A stretch of DNA of 64,000 nt from Fontibacter flavus (lineage in GTDB: Bacteria; Bacteroidota; Bacteroidia; Cytophagales; Cyclobacteriaceae): NCBI RefSeq assembly GCF_042432905.1, contig NZ_JBHLWI010000032.1, forward strand, positions 24,489 through 88,488, read 5' to 3'. The notes beneath the pieces were generated by a model that was not told the DNA's origin, made no database searches, and saw nothing but the letters and a program-made list of their open reading frames with translations. How positions within the stretch are numbered: position 1 is the first letter of the stretch; every line of letters starts with the position of its first letter. The position numbers and the translations under genes are program-made. This document shows positions 1 to 8,210 of this stretch, in pieces.

Positions 1-434
1 AACTAGGTTACGATCAGTTGCTTTGGACAGATGGCAAGACACATCAAAACATAGAAGAAAGTGGTACCATGAATGTGATGTTCATGATTAATGATACGCT
101 TATCACCGCTCCTACTCATACAGGAACCATCTTGAAAGGCATCACCCGCGACTCTGTCCTAAAAATTGCCAAAGAAATGGGATATACAGTAGAAGAAAGA
201 TTCCTGACGGTCAGTGAACTGGAAAATGCCCTGAAAAAAGGCGCTTTACAGGAGGCATTTGGGACCGGAACAGCTGCAACTATTGCCCATATCGCAACAA
301 TCCATGTCAATGGAACCGATTATGAGCTACCAGCTAAACCAAGCTATGCCTTCTCTCATCAGGTTTTGAAAAAACTCGATGATATCAAATATGGAAAAGT
401 GGCAGATACCAGAGGCTGGATCATGAAATTTTAA
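1..434 (+). CDS. ilvE: Branched-chain amino acid aminotransferase, C-terminal part
   Basis: This is the C-terminal 144 or so residues of a fold-type IV PLP aminotransferase; the start lies before the window and the frame is open from base 3. The segment LGYDQLLWTDGKTH followed by IEESGTMNVMF matches the late part of IlvE, where the active-site Glu and the GTMN substrate/cofactor loop lie. The enzyme transfers amino groups between Leu/Ile/Val and 2-oxoglutarate in the cytoplasm. The protein ends RGWIMKF and a terminator follows 17 nt after the stop. The PLP-binding lysine lies outside the window, so the family call rests on the C-terminal motifs only. Confidence 0.88.
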   Translation, partial: LGYDQLLWTDGKTHQNIEESGTMNVMFMINDTLITAPTHTGTILKGITRDSVLKIAKEMGYTVEERFLTVSELENALKKGALQEAFGTGTAATIAHIATIHVNGTDYELPAKPSYAFSHQVLKKLDDIKYGKVADTRGWIMKF

Positions 435-451
435 TATTTTAACATATACAT

Positions 452-481
452 AAAAAACCATCCATTTAGGGTGGTTTTTTC
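452..481 (+). terminator. Rho-independent terminator after ilvE
   Basis: The inverted repeat AAACCATCC / GGGTGGTTT has a short ATTTA loop and is followed by a T-run. It lies 17 nt after the ilvE stop codon. Confidence 0.8.
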
Positions 482-514
482 GTTTATTTAGGAGTAAGTA
501 TAACCTTTAAGTCT

Positions 515-1024
515 ATGAAGTTTAATTTAAGCCTGATTTTCATTTTTACTTTTTTTCTAAGCCTGATAGCAAATCCTGTTTTTTCCCAAAAATTTATACT
601 CCTACAAAAAGGCGCTAATCAAAAAACCAGGTTAAAATATGAAATCGGGGAAGATTTCACCTACAAATCCAAAGACATGGCATTTTATGTAACGGATAAA
701 ATTGTGGATATCAAGACCGATATTATTGTATTGACAGAAAATGTACTTCAACCTTCAGACATTGTGGCGGTAGATATCAGCAAAAAAGATCCCCGAAACT
801 CCACCCTGAAAAATCTCGGTTCGCTGGGCATGGGCGCTGGAGGATTATTTTTACTTGTCACCTCTGTCAATAGCTTATACCAAGAAGGTGATTTATCTAC
901 AGTAGGAAACTCCATTGGTTGGCCAATTGGTTTTTTCACAGCAGGTTTTATCATTTCAAAAATACAGTATAAGGAATTCAAACATAAGGGCAGAAATAAA
1001 ATACAGTTGGTACTGCTTTACTGA
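515..1024 (+). CDS. Secreted or membrane protein of unknown function
   Basis: The 169-residue product starts with a clear signal peptide (MKF, then a long hydrophobic stretch ending NPVFSQ, with likely cleavage after Ser-Gln). A polar, lysine-rich region follows, and then two weakly hydrophobic, glycine-rich segments: GSLGMGAGGLFLLV near residue 105 and WPIGFFTAGFII near residue 140. These could be a helical hairpin or beta-strand material. I do not recognise a family. The gene stands alone between the ilvE terminator and prfB. The ATG at 515 is chosen because it directly precedes the signal peptide. Confidence 0.65.
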   Translation: MKFNLSLIFIFTFFLSLIANPVFSQKFILLQKGANQKTRLKYEIGEDFTYKSKDMAFYVTDKIVDIKTDIIVLTENVLQPSDIVAVDISKKDPRNSTLKNLGSLGMGAGGLFLLVTSVNSLYQEGDLSTVGNSIGWPIGFFTAGFIISKIQYKEFKHKGRNKIQLVLLY

Positions 1025-1091
1025 GATTGAAAAGAAATAGGTTTAGACCATAATTTTTCCGAATTTTGCACCTCGAAAAACAAAATAATTT

Positions 1092-2193
1092 ATGACATCA
1101 GACCAGTTGAAAGACTTGAAAGCCCGCGTTTCGGCTTTGAGGAGGTATCTTTGACTACGATAAAAAGAAAGCTGAGATAGAAGATTTAGAGGCAGTTTCT
1201 GCACAGCCTGAATTTTGGAACAATCCGGAAGAGGCTGAAAAAACAATGAAGCAGATACAGGCCAGAAAAAGTTGGACCAGTTCCTACGAAGGAGTGGAGA
1301 CTATCCTTCAGGATCTAGAAGTCCTATATGATTTTTATTCCATGGATGAAGTTTCCGAAGAGGAAATCAAAGTGGAATATAAAAAAGCCCAGAAAGCTGT
1401 AGAAGAACTAGAGCTGAAGAAAATGCTTAGTGGTGAGGAAGACCAACTTTCTGCCATGCTGGAAATCAACCCGGGTGCAGGTGGGACAGAAAGTAATGAC
1501 TGGGCTTCTATCCTGATGCGTATGTACATCATGTGGGGTGAAAAGAACGGCTATAAAGTGACCGAAGTTGACCTTCAAGAAGGTGAAGTCGCGGGTATAA
1601 AATCCGTTACTTTACAATTTGACGGACCTTTGGCTTATGGTTTTCTGAAATCTGAAACAGGTGTACACCGATTGGTGAGGGTTTCTCCTTTTGACTCCAA
1701 TGGCAGAAGACACACTTCTTTCGCCTCTGTCTATGTTTATCCTGTGGTGGACGATACGATAGAAATCGACATCAATCCTGCAGATGTAGAACTCCACACC
1801 TCAAGATCAGGTGGTGCAGGTGGGCAGAACGTGAACAAAGTAGAAACTAAGGTTCAATTGACCCACAAACCAACCGGCATTGTGGTAGTCTGCCAGATAG
1901 AACGTTCGCAGTTGGCCAACAGAGAAAGGGCCATGCAGATGTTAAAATCCAGACTATACCAAATGGAGATGGAGAAGAGGAATGCAGAAAGGGCAAAAAT
2001 CGAATCGGGTAAAATGAGAATAGACTTTGGTTCTCAGATACGAAACTATGTCCTGCATCCATACAAGCTGATTAAAGACGCAAGAACAGGACATGAAACC
2101 TCAGATGTGCAAAGTGTTCTTGATGGTGATCTGAACGAATTCATCAAAGCCTTCCTTTTAGCGCAGAGCGAAGAGGAAGCCAATCAAAATTAA
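1092..2193 (+). CDS. prfB: Peptide chain release factor 2, with programmed +1 frameshift
   Basis: RF2 recognises UAA/UGA stop codons and triggers peptide release. The first 20 codons (1092-1151) end in CTT followed by an in-frame TGA at 1152-1154. An internal Shine-Dalgarno-like AGGAGG sits 3 nt before CTT. Skipping base 1152 continues as LDYDKKKAEIEDLE and gives a product of about 366 residues, the usual RF2 length. The SPF tripeptide that reads the stop codon appears in VSPFDSNGRRH, and the catalytic GGQ motif in SGGAGGQNVNK. The family frameshift lets low RF2 levels raise RF2 synthesis. Taking the first ATG after the TGA (1246) would remove the N-terminal domain, so the frameshifted reading is preferred. 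Confidence 0.95.
1140..1155 (+). promoter_or_regulatory. RF2 autoregulatory +1 frameshift site
   Basis: The sequence AGGAGGTATCTTTGAC contains an SD-like hexamer, a 3-nt spacer, the CTT slip codon, the TGA stop in the zero frame and a C after it. This is the canonical prfB recoding signal. The ribosome slips from CUU to UUU and continues with GAC. Confidence 0.93.
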
Positions 2194-2203
2194 ATAGACC
2201 TAT

Positions 2204-2238
2204 AAACCTTCCAGGTATTGATCCTGGGAGGTTTTTTT
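2204..2238 (+). terminator. Terminator after prfB
   Basis: The inverted repeat AAACCTTCCAGG / CCTGGGAGGTTT with a 7-nt loop and a T-run starts 11 nt after the prfB stop. Confidence 0.85.
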
Positions 2239-2258
2239 AGCATCCTGCAGCATCATCA

Positions 2259-3449
2259 ATGAAATTTCTCCCTCCCTTCTTTACGCTGAATTTTTTCTTG
2301 CTCTGCCTGAGCTCTTTTTTGTTTTTCGCTAGTTTCAACATGATCATTCCTGAATTACCGGCATATCTGACCTCTTTGGGAGGAGAAGACTATAAAGGAT
2401 TGATCATCGCTCTTTTCACTCTGACTGCTGGCTTATCCAGGCCCTTTAGTGGTAAGCTTGCGGATAAAATAGGAAGAGTACCTGTCATGATTTTTGGGGC
2501 GGCCATCTGCTTTGTGGTCAGCTTGCTTTACCCTGTAATCACTTCTGTTGCCGGCTTTTTACTATTGAGGTTTGTTCATGGTTTTTCTACCGGCTTTACA
2601 CCTACCGGTGTCTCCGCTTATGTCGCAGACATCGTTCCCTTCAATAGAAGAGGTGAAGCAATGGGCTTACAGTCATTATTTGGCTCCATGGGTATGGCTG
2701 CCGGACCTGCTTTTGGGGGATTTATCGGTCAAATTTGGGGAATTGAACCCTTGTTTTATGCTTCTGCATTTACAGCAATTCTATCTATCCTGGTAATCAT
2801 CAGGCTGAAAGAGACCGTAAATGAAAAAGAGAAAATGAGCAGAAAACACCTGAAGCTGCACCGCCATGAAATCATCGAAAAAAGGGTGCTCAAACCTTCA
2901 TTTGTATTGCTCCTGACTGTTTTTTCATTTGGCACAGTTTTGACCATTATTCCGGATTATTCTGAATTTCTGGGCATCCAAAATAAAGGCCTGTTCTTCG
3001 CAGTATTTACCTTGTCCTCCCTGGGCATCAGAATAATAGCGGGTAAAACATCTGACAAATACGGAAGAATCCCCGTCATGAAAGTAGCCACCATTTCTAT
3101 GACCATAGCGATGATGATGATAGCCTTTGCCCAAACCAAAACCATGCTCCTGCTTGGAGGGGTTATTTTCGGCTGCTCAGTGGGCATGAACTCCCCTACC
3201 ATTTCTGCTTGGACCATCGATTTATCCTTGGATGCGTTCAGGGGAAGGGCGCTGGCCACCATGTATATTGCCCTTGAAGCAGGTATAGGCATCGGTGCAC
3301 TTGTATCAGGGTATGTATTTGCCAATAAATCAGAAAACTTCCCATTGGTATTCGCCATTGGAGGAATTACTTCACTCTTGGCATTTTTCTATTTGTTTAC
3401 CCTTCCAAGGGAACAGAAATTCTTGGTGCCAGAAGACAAAAACCATTAA
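2259..3449 (+). CDS. MFS transporter (drug/metabolite:H+ antiporter type)
   Basis: This 396-residue integral inner-membrane protein has about 12 hydrophobic segments in two halves. The loop between TM2 and TM3 carries the MFS motif A (GKLADKIGRVPVM), and a degenerate second copy (GKTSDKYGRIPVM) lies after TM8. TM5 has a GPAFGGFIG motif C-like signature typical of 12-TM antiporters. A basic linker at about residues 185-205 separates the halves. The substrate cannot be told from the sequence. The gene sits alone between two terminators. Confidence 0.88.
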   Translation: MKFLPPFFTLNFFLLCLSSFLFFASFNMIIPELPAYLTSLGGEDYKGLIIALFTLTAGLSRPFSGKLADKIGRVPVMIFGAAICFVVSLLYPVITSVAGFLLLRFVHGFSTGFTPTGVSAYVADIVPFNRRGEAMGLQSLFGSMGMAAGPAFGGFIGQIWGIEPLFYASAFTAILSILVIIRLKETVNEKEKMSRKHLKLHRHEIIEKRVLKPSFVLLLTVFSFGTVLTIIPDYSEFLGIQNKGLFFAVFTLSSLGIRIIAGKTSDKYGRIPVMKVATISMTIAMMMIAFAQTKTMLLLGGVIFGCSVGMNSPTISAWTIDLSLDAFRGRALATMYIALEAGIGIGALVSGYVFANKSENFPLVFAIGGITSLLAFFYLFTLPREQKFLVPEDKNH

Positions 3450-3472
3450 TGCAACCACTGGCGCAACACCTT

Positions 3473-3504
3473 AAAAAAAATCCCATGCCTTTTTAGACAT
3501 GGGA
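3473..3504 (-). terminator. Terminator between convergent genes
   Basis: The inverted repeat TCCCATG / CATGGGA has an A-run on its left side, which is a T-run when read on the minus strand. It fits termination of the minus-strand operon that ends with the M24 peptidase gene. Confidence 0.75.
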
Positions 3505-3566
3505 AATTGTATGCAGATTAACAGCTGATTGATCATAAAGATCTAAGCAATTTATAGCGTTACAGA

Positions 3567-4922
3567 TTACCAGTTTTTAAGATAGCCTTGATTCCTTGGA
3601 ATAATCATGAAATCCTGCTGTCTACCATTCAGGTAAGTCACTTTTTGCCCGTCATAAAAGGCTCCTTCTTCCAACATAATCCTCACATCTTTGTTCCATT
3701 CTTTTACAAATACCACAGCATTCAGCTCTATGGCATACACGGTGTTGGGATAGAGAGGATAATCTCCTGCACCTGGGGTGTCTCCCTGATTATCCCACAT
3801 ACCAATAGTAGGTCCGGAGGCATGTCCATGGAAACCAAGAGGATGGGAATAAATACTTCCTCTGATCCCTTCTTTTTCCATAACTTTTCGGCTCTCTCTC
3901 AAAATTTCATTCCCTGTTCTACCTGTCACAAAATTAGAAGTGAGGATATCCTGAAGCCTGTTCCCCACTTTGAAAGCGTCTTTTAAATATTGTGGGGCAT
4001 CATTCTCCCCTGGTTTGAGGACATAAGCCAACTGTTGGGTATCTGTATTCAATCTTAAATAGGTGATCCCAAAATCAATGTGCAACATATCGCCTGGCAT
4101 AATCACCTGAGATTCTGCCTTTACGGCAAAAGATCTTTCATGTTCTTTCGATCCTGGATCAGGCCTCTGTATATCTACACTTGGATGGAACCAAGTGTCC
4201 AATTTCAGTTCTTTGATTCGCTCTCTATACCACCACTGAACATCTTCTGTAGTGGTAACTCCTGGGGTGATCACTTTTTCTGAGAGACCATCCTGAATGA
4301 TATCATTCGCGATTGCCTGAATATGTCTATAGGTAGCCATCTCAGATGGGGTTCTGCTCTCCAACCATCCTACAGCAAGATTTTGTGCAGAGGTGATTTT
4401 TTCATGCATCTCCTTAGGGAGGTATTCTTTCAAGGTATTGTATTCAGTCACATTCAAACCATCGGCATGTCCATAATCCTTGGCGATATTCAACCCTATT
4501 TTTTGGGGATTTCTCTTAACGATCAAATCCGTCAAGGCCTTCCATTGGTCAGGCTGTGTATCTGGATCCCAGGCCTTTTTGAAAGATTTACCCACATCAT
4601 ATCTCGCCACAGCCAAGGTTTCTACTTCTTTAGATCCCGGTGCCTTATACATCAACAGCATAGTCCTTCTTCTGGCCGCATGCCAAGTAGCAGGCAGAAA
4701 TGTACGGATGACCGGATCTTCATTGTATTCACGTGAGATGATTACCCACATATCAATCCCTGCCCTGTCCATCAAATCGGGCAAAAGTGTCTCGATTCTT
4801 TCTTCAAGCCATTGATCGATGACTGCTGCCTGCTCCCTTTGACTGAGCACATGGAATTTTTGGGCAAAAGCTGTCTGGGCCAATAAAATCACGGACACCA
4901 AAAGCAATACGGTTTTTTTCAT
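3567..4922 (-). CDS. Secreted M24-family peptidase (Xaa-Pro aminopeptidase-like)
   Basis: The product is 451 residues with a signal peptide (MKKTVLLLVSVILLAQTAFAQ). The N-terminal half resembles the creatinase/prolidase N domain (WLEERIETLLPDLMDRAGIDMWVI). The C-terminal pita-bread half holds the candidate metal ligands: Asp in HIDFGI, Asp in NTDTQQL, His in GFHGHASG, and Glu in IELNAVV and MLEEG. This places it in peptidase clan MG, acting in the periplasm or outside, probably on proline-containing peptides. It is the last gene of a minus-strand run with a Nudix hydrolase, a MATE exporter and a thioesterase; the thioesterase stop is 10 nt upstream. Substrate specificity is not known. Confidence 0.85.
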   Translation of the reverse strand: MKKTVLLLVSVILLAQTAFAQKFHVLSQREQAAVIDQWLEERIETLLPDLMDRAGIDMWVIISREYNEDPVIRTFLPATWHAARRRTMLLMYKAPGSKEVETLAVARYDVGKSFKKAWDPDTQPDQWKALTDLIVKRNPQKIGLNIAKDYGHADGLNVTEYNTLKEYLPKEMHEKITSAQNLAVGWLESRTPSEMATYRHIQAIANDIIQDGLSEKVITPGVTTTEDVQWWYRERIKELKLDTWFHPSVDIQRPDPGSKEHERSFAVKAESQVIMPGDMLHIDFGITYLRLNTDTQQLAYVLKPGENDAPQYLKDAFKVGNRLQDILTSNFVTGRTGNEILRESRKVMEKEGIRGSIYSHPLGFHGHASGPTIGMWDNQGDTPGAGDYPLYPNTVYAIELNAVVFVKEWNKDVRIMLEEGAFYDGQKVTYLNGRQQDFMIIPRNQGYLKNW

Positions 4923-4932
4923 ATTTTCTATT

Positions 4933-5487
4933 TTAAGATTGTATTATGCATCTTTCTTTTTCCAGCAATTTCGCCATCTCTCCTTTGTCCCAATTCTCTT
5001 TCATCTCCTTCATGCTGGCATCATGGTCCTTTTTGAGCTTTTTCCTAAATATAGCCTCCACAAACCTTCTCACATCAGTCTTGCTTTCCAAAATCAGAGC
5101 AGGCACACGTGTAGGCTTGTCATCTTCCCCTTTGGCCACCATGGTAAAGTAGCAGGTATTGGTATGTTTGACGACCCCTGTTTTCACATTCTCAGAAATG
5201 ACTTTGATGCCGATGACCATGGAGCTGTTTCCAACATAATTAACCGATGCCTTCATGGACACGAGCTCACCAACTTCCACAGGCTGCAAAAAATCAACGG
5301 TATCAACCGAAACCGTGACACAATAAGCACCACTGTGCTTGCTGGCTGTGGTAAAAGCCACTTTATCCATCAGTGATAAAAGAATTCCCCCATGGATTTT
5401 TCCTCCGAAATTGGCATAGGAAGGAATCATTAATTCTGTAATAACGGTCTTGGAAAAGCTAACCGTTCGCGCTGCATCTCGTTCCAT
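4933..5487 (-). CDS. Acyl-CoA thioesterase, hotdog fold
   Basis: The 184-residue protein has a YciA/BFIT-type hotdog domain. Residues 20-60 contain ANFGGKIHGGILLSLMDKVA, with the NxxG.(L/I)HGG active-site segment and the Asp of the central helix. The strand TVDFLQPVEVGELV follows, with the typical VxVGD-like turn. Such enzymes hydrolyse acyl-CoA to free acid and CoA in the cytoplasm. The C-terminal 50 residues are a charged helical extension. The gene lies 10 nt before the M24 peptidase gene and 48 nt after the MATE gene, so co-transcription is likely. Confidence 0.88.
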   Translation of the reverse strand: MERDAARTVSFSKTVITELMIPSYANFGGKIHGGILLSLMDKVAFTTASKHSGAYCVTVSVDTVDFLQPVEVGELVSMKASVNYVGNSSMVIGIKVISENVKTGVVKHTNTCYFTMVAKGEDDKPTRVPALILESKTDVRRFVEAIFRKKLKKDHDASMKEMKENWDKGEMAKLLEKERCIIQS

Positions 5488-5535
5488 ATTTTCTTTTGGG
5501 AAAATAGGAAAGAAAAGTTTAAATAAAAAGTGAAT

Positions 5536-6906
5536 CTACACCGATGAGAGGGGTAAATTTTGCTTTTGCAACAACTTCGCACTAAGTGAATGGAAACGGT
5601 AGAGCAACAGAATCCCGGTCACAGTCAACCCAATCAGCAAGCCATACCAAATTCCTACTTCCTTCATATCCATTACGAAACCGAAAACATAGCCCAAAGG
5701 CAAACCTATTACCCAATAAGCTACTAAGGTTACGATCGTCGGTACCCGAACATCGGACATTCCTCTCAATGCTCCAAGGCCCACAACTTGAATTCCATCA
5801 GACAATTGGAACAATCCCGCAATGACCAGCAGTGTTGCACTCATTTTGATCACGTCCATATCATCAATATATAGGGAAGGCAAAAACTCCCTGAACAATA
5901 TAAATATCAAGGCCGTCATGCTCATAAATATGGCCACCATCACGAAAGTAGTGAATCCTGCTTCTCTCAATGTCCGGATATCTTTCCGGCCTAACTGATT
6001 CCCAACTCGGATCATTGCAGCCGTGGACAAGCCGGAAGCCATCATATAACTTATTGATGCCAAATTAATCGCAATCTGATGTGCCGCCAAGGCGGTTACG
6101 CCTATCCATCCCATCATGATCGCCGCAGAACTGAAGGCTCCTACTTCGAAGATAAACTGAAAACCGGTTGGGACACCAATTCGCAACATCTTACTGATCA
6201 TTGGGAAGCTGAGCCTTTTCAACTTAAAACTGATATTGAATGGCTTGTATCTTTTTGATTTGAGTATATAATATGCCATAAAAAGACCCATCAACACCCT
6301 TGAAATCAAAGTAGCCCATCCTGCCCCATTCAATCCCATAGCTGGAAATCCAAGATTTCCATAGATCAAAACCCAGTTTAGAAACACATTTGCCCCATTA
6401 CAGATCAAAGTGATATACATGGCCTGTTTTGTTTGGGAAAGCCCTTCTGCAAACTGTTTGAAAGTCTGAAAAAACATAAAAGGCAATAAAGAAAGGGTAA
6501 TGATAGCCAGGTAAGGAATTGCCAAGACCACCACTTCACCTGGCTGGTTCAGGTGATGCAATAAAGGAGAAGACATCACGATCAATAGGAACAGCATGAT
6601 TCCTGATGCCATATTGATGATAAAACCATGATTGAAAAGTCTGGAAATCCGCTTTGGGTTATTCTTACCATCAGCCATTGCTACCAAAGGTGTAATGGAC
6701 ATGGAAACCCCAATACCAAACATCAGTACGACGTAAAAGATACTGTTGGCCAGCGAAGCAGCAGCAAGAGGTTCCGCTCCCAGTCGTCCCACCATCATGC
6801 TGTCCGCCACACCTACCAACACTTGCCCCAACTGACTCAGCATCACAGGGAAAGCCAAAGAAAAAGTTTTGGAAAAATTATCTTTAAAATTGGAAATCAT
6901 GATCAA
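5536..6906 (-). CDS. MATE family efflux transporter
   Basis: The 456-residue polytopic protein has about 12 hydrophobic segments. N-terminal MATE features are visible: PVMLSQLGQVLVGVADSMMVGRLGAEPLAAASLA, a strongly conserved NorM-like TM1-TM2 stretch given here by its key parts. The second half repeats the pattern with GVTALAAHQIAINLA near residue 270. The protein is expected to export cationic drugs or metabolites by Na+ or H+ antiport across the inner membrane. The start lies 9 nt after the Nudix gene, which suggests translational coupling. Confidence 0.92.
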   Translation of the reverse strand: MIMISNFKDNFSKTFSLAFPVMLSQLGQVLVGVADSMMVGRLGAEPLAAASLANSIFYVVLMFGIGVSMSITPLVAMADGKNNPKRISRLFNHGFIINMASGIMLFLLIVMSSPLLHHLNQPGEVVVLAIPYLAIITLSLLPFMFFQTFKQFAEGLSQTKQAMYITLICNGANVFLNWVLIYGNLGFPAMGLNGAGWATLISRVLMGLFMAYYILKSKRYKPFNISFKLKRLSFPMISKMLRIGVPTGFQFIFEVGAFSSAAIMMGWIGVTALAAHQIAINLASISYMMASGLSTAAMIRVGNQLGRKDIRTLREAGFTTFVMVAIFMSMTALIFILFREFLPSLYIDDMDVIKMSATLLVIAGLFQLSDGIQVVGLGALRGMSDVRVPTIVTLVAYWVIGLPLGYVFGFVMDMKEVGIWYGLLIGLTVTGILLLYRFHSLSAKLLQKQNLPLSSV

Positions 6907-6915
6907 TAAGCTGAT

Positions 6916-7458
6916 TTAAATATTCAAGAGTCTTGCAACTTTCAATAAGCCCGCTATAGAAATCCCATCTGTGATTTCTCCATCCATCACTTTTTGAACT
7001 GCATCTTTTAAAGGCAACTTGAGAATTTGAAGTTGCTCGGTTTCTTCAAATGCTGTTTCTCCCTGACTGAGATTTTCAGCCAGAAACACAAATCCCTCCT
7101 CATCTGTGACAGAATTAGAGGTATGGATCCTCATTATCATGGTCCACTTTTCAGCAAGAAGGCCTGTTTCTTCCTTGAGTTCTCTTTGAGCTGAATCAAG
7201 AATATCTTTGGCAATCGGCCCGCCCCCCATGGGGATTTCCCATGAATATTCATCCAAGGGATAACGGTACTGCCCAACAAGCCAGGTATTGCCTTGTTCA
7301 TCTATTGGAATAATTCCAAGCGCCTTGTTTTTAAAGGAAACCTTTCCATAAATACCATCTTTCCCAGAAGGAATAACGACATCATGTTCTTCTAACTTGA
7401 TCCAAGGGTTTTCGTAAATGACCCTCTTCGATTTTGTTTTCCAAGGATTTTCCATCAT
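6916..7458 (-). CDS. Nudix hydrolase (ADP-ribose pyrophosphatase-like)
   Basis: The 180-residue protein carries a Nudix box at about residues 75-100. The diagnostic REL-KEE-TGL part is intact (RELKEETGLL), preceded by EIPMGGGPIAKD. Lys occupies the position of the first Glu of the consensus GX5EX7REUXEEXGU. The N-terminal part (YENPWIKLEEHDV) resembles the ADPRase group, which cleaves ADP-ribose or related nucleoside diphosphate derivatives. It is the first gene after the lrp terminator, followed at 9 nt by the MATE gene. The exact substrate is unknown. Confidence 0.88.
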   Translation of the reverse strand: MMENPWKTKSKRVIYENPWIKLEEHDVVIPSGKDGIYGKVSFKNKALGIIPIDEQGNTWLVGQYRYPLDEYSWEIPMGGGPIAKDILDSAQRELKEETGLLAEKWTMIMRIHTSNSVTDEEGFVFLAENLSQGETAFEETEQLQILKLPLKDAVQKVMDGEITDGISIAGLLKVARLLNI

Positions 7459-7465
7459 ATAACAT

Positions 7466-7495
7466 AAAAAAAGGGTGACTGGAAGCCACCCTTTT
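7466..7495 (-). terminator. Terminator after lrp-type gene
   Basis: The stem AAAAGGGTG / CACCCTTTT, read on the minus strand, ends in a T-run. It separates the Lrp-family gene from the downstream Nudix operon. Confidence 0.8.
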
Positions 7496-7517
7496 CACTT
7501 TGTATTCTTATTAAGTT

Positions 7518-8000
7518 TTAAGCAGGGATAGGCAATACTTTGCTGTCCTTAAAGGTAGAAAGAATAACCATAGATTGCATGGAATCCACCTCTTTGATTT
7601 CACTTACTTTTTCAAGCATCAGCTTTTGGTAAGCCGTGATGTCCTTAGCAATGATCTTCAAAATAAAGTCACCTGTACCGGTAATGTGATGACATTCAAT
7701 CACCTCATGAATACCATTGATCTCTTTCATGAAAGCATCAATATTGGTTTTGTTGTGACCTATTAAGCTCACCAACACAAATGTACTGACACCCAAACCG
7801 ATTTTTTCAGGATCCAATTTGGCATGATAACTTTTAATTATACCTGACTGCTCAAGTTTTTTAACTCTTTCCAAAGTTGGAGCAGGTGAAAGTCCAATGT
7901 CTTTTGAAAGTTGTGCGTTAGTTATTTTGGCGTTAGCCTGAAGGATCTCAAGGATCTTGCGGTCTATTTTGTCGAATTTCACTTTTATGCTGTTATCCAT
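7518..8000 (-). CDS. Lrp/AsnC family transcriptional regulator
   Basis: The product is 160 residues. The N-terminal winged HTH (about residues 8-65) includes ILQANAKITNAQLSKDIGLSPAPTLERVKKLE. The C-terminal RAM/AsnC ligand-binding domain includes HHITGTGDFILKI, the beta-alpha-beta-beta core that binds amino acids and forms the dimer interface. Such proteins regulate amino acid metabolism and often their own gene. A TAnnTTTG promoter element (CAAAGGTA on the plus strand, 8032-8039) lies 32 nt before the start, and two palindromes lie further upstream. The regulon cannot be deduced here. Confidence 0.93.
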   Translation of the reverse strand: MDNSIKVKFDKIDRKILEILQANAKITNAQLSKDIGLSPAPTLERVKKLEQSGIIKSYHAKLDPEKIGLGVSTFVLVSLIGHNKTNIDAFMKEINGIHEVIECHHITGTGDFILKIIAKDITAYQKLMLEKVSEIKEVDSMQSMVILSTFKDSKVLPIPA

Positions 8001-8085
8001 AATTGAAGAATTTTCAAAATTTTATGTCGTGCAAAGGTAATATATTTTGATATTGTTTTAAAGCAATTATTCACAAAAAACGTGA

Positions 8086-8137
8086 GTAATTTCGAAATAT
8101 TGTTACATGATTGTAGTGATTTCGAAATTTTTACATG
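8086..8137 (-). promoter_or_regulatory. Paired ATTTCGAAAT palindromes upstream of the Lrp-type gene
   Basis: Two near-identical sites read GTAATTTCGAAATATTG (8086-) and GTGATTTCGAAATTTTT (8116-). Each has the self-complementary core ATTTCGAAAT (8089-8098 and 8119-8128). The core centres are exactly 30 bp apart, about three helical turns, and lie upstream of the -7 element at 8032-8039. They are candidate operators for autoregulation by the Lrp-type protein. The role is inferred. Confidence 0.5.
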
Positions 8138-8210
8138 GATTTCACTCCATATTACTGAATTAATTCAAATTATCTCTTGAATTTTAAAACAAATAACGAG
8201 AAAACATGAA

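Noticed and set aside
1246..2193. prfB starting at the ATG after the TGA, as a truncated release factor
   Set aside because: The upstream 51 codons continue the RF2 sequence through a textbook frameshift site; truncation would delete the N-terminal domain.
2925..3358. Minus-strand frames within the MFS transporter gene
   Set aside because: Shadow frames of the coding strand; the MFS motifs are on the plus strand.
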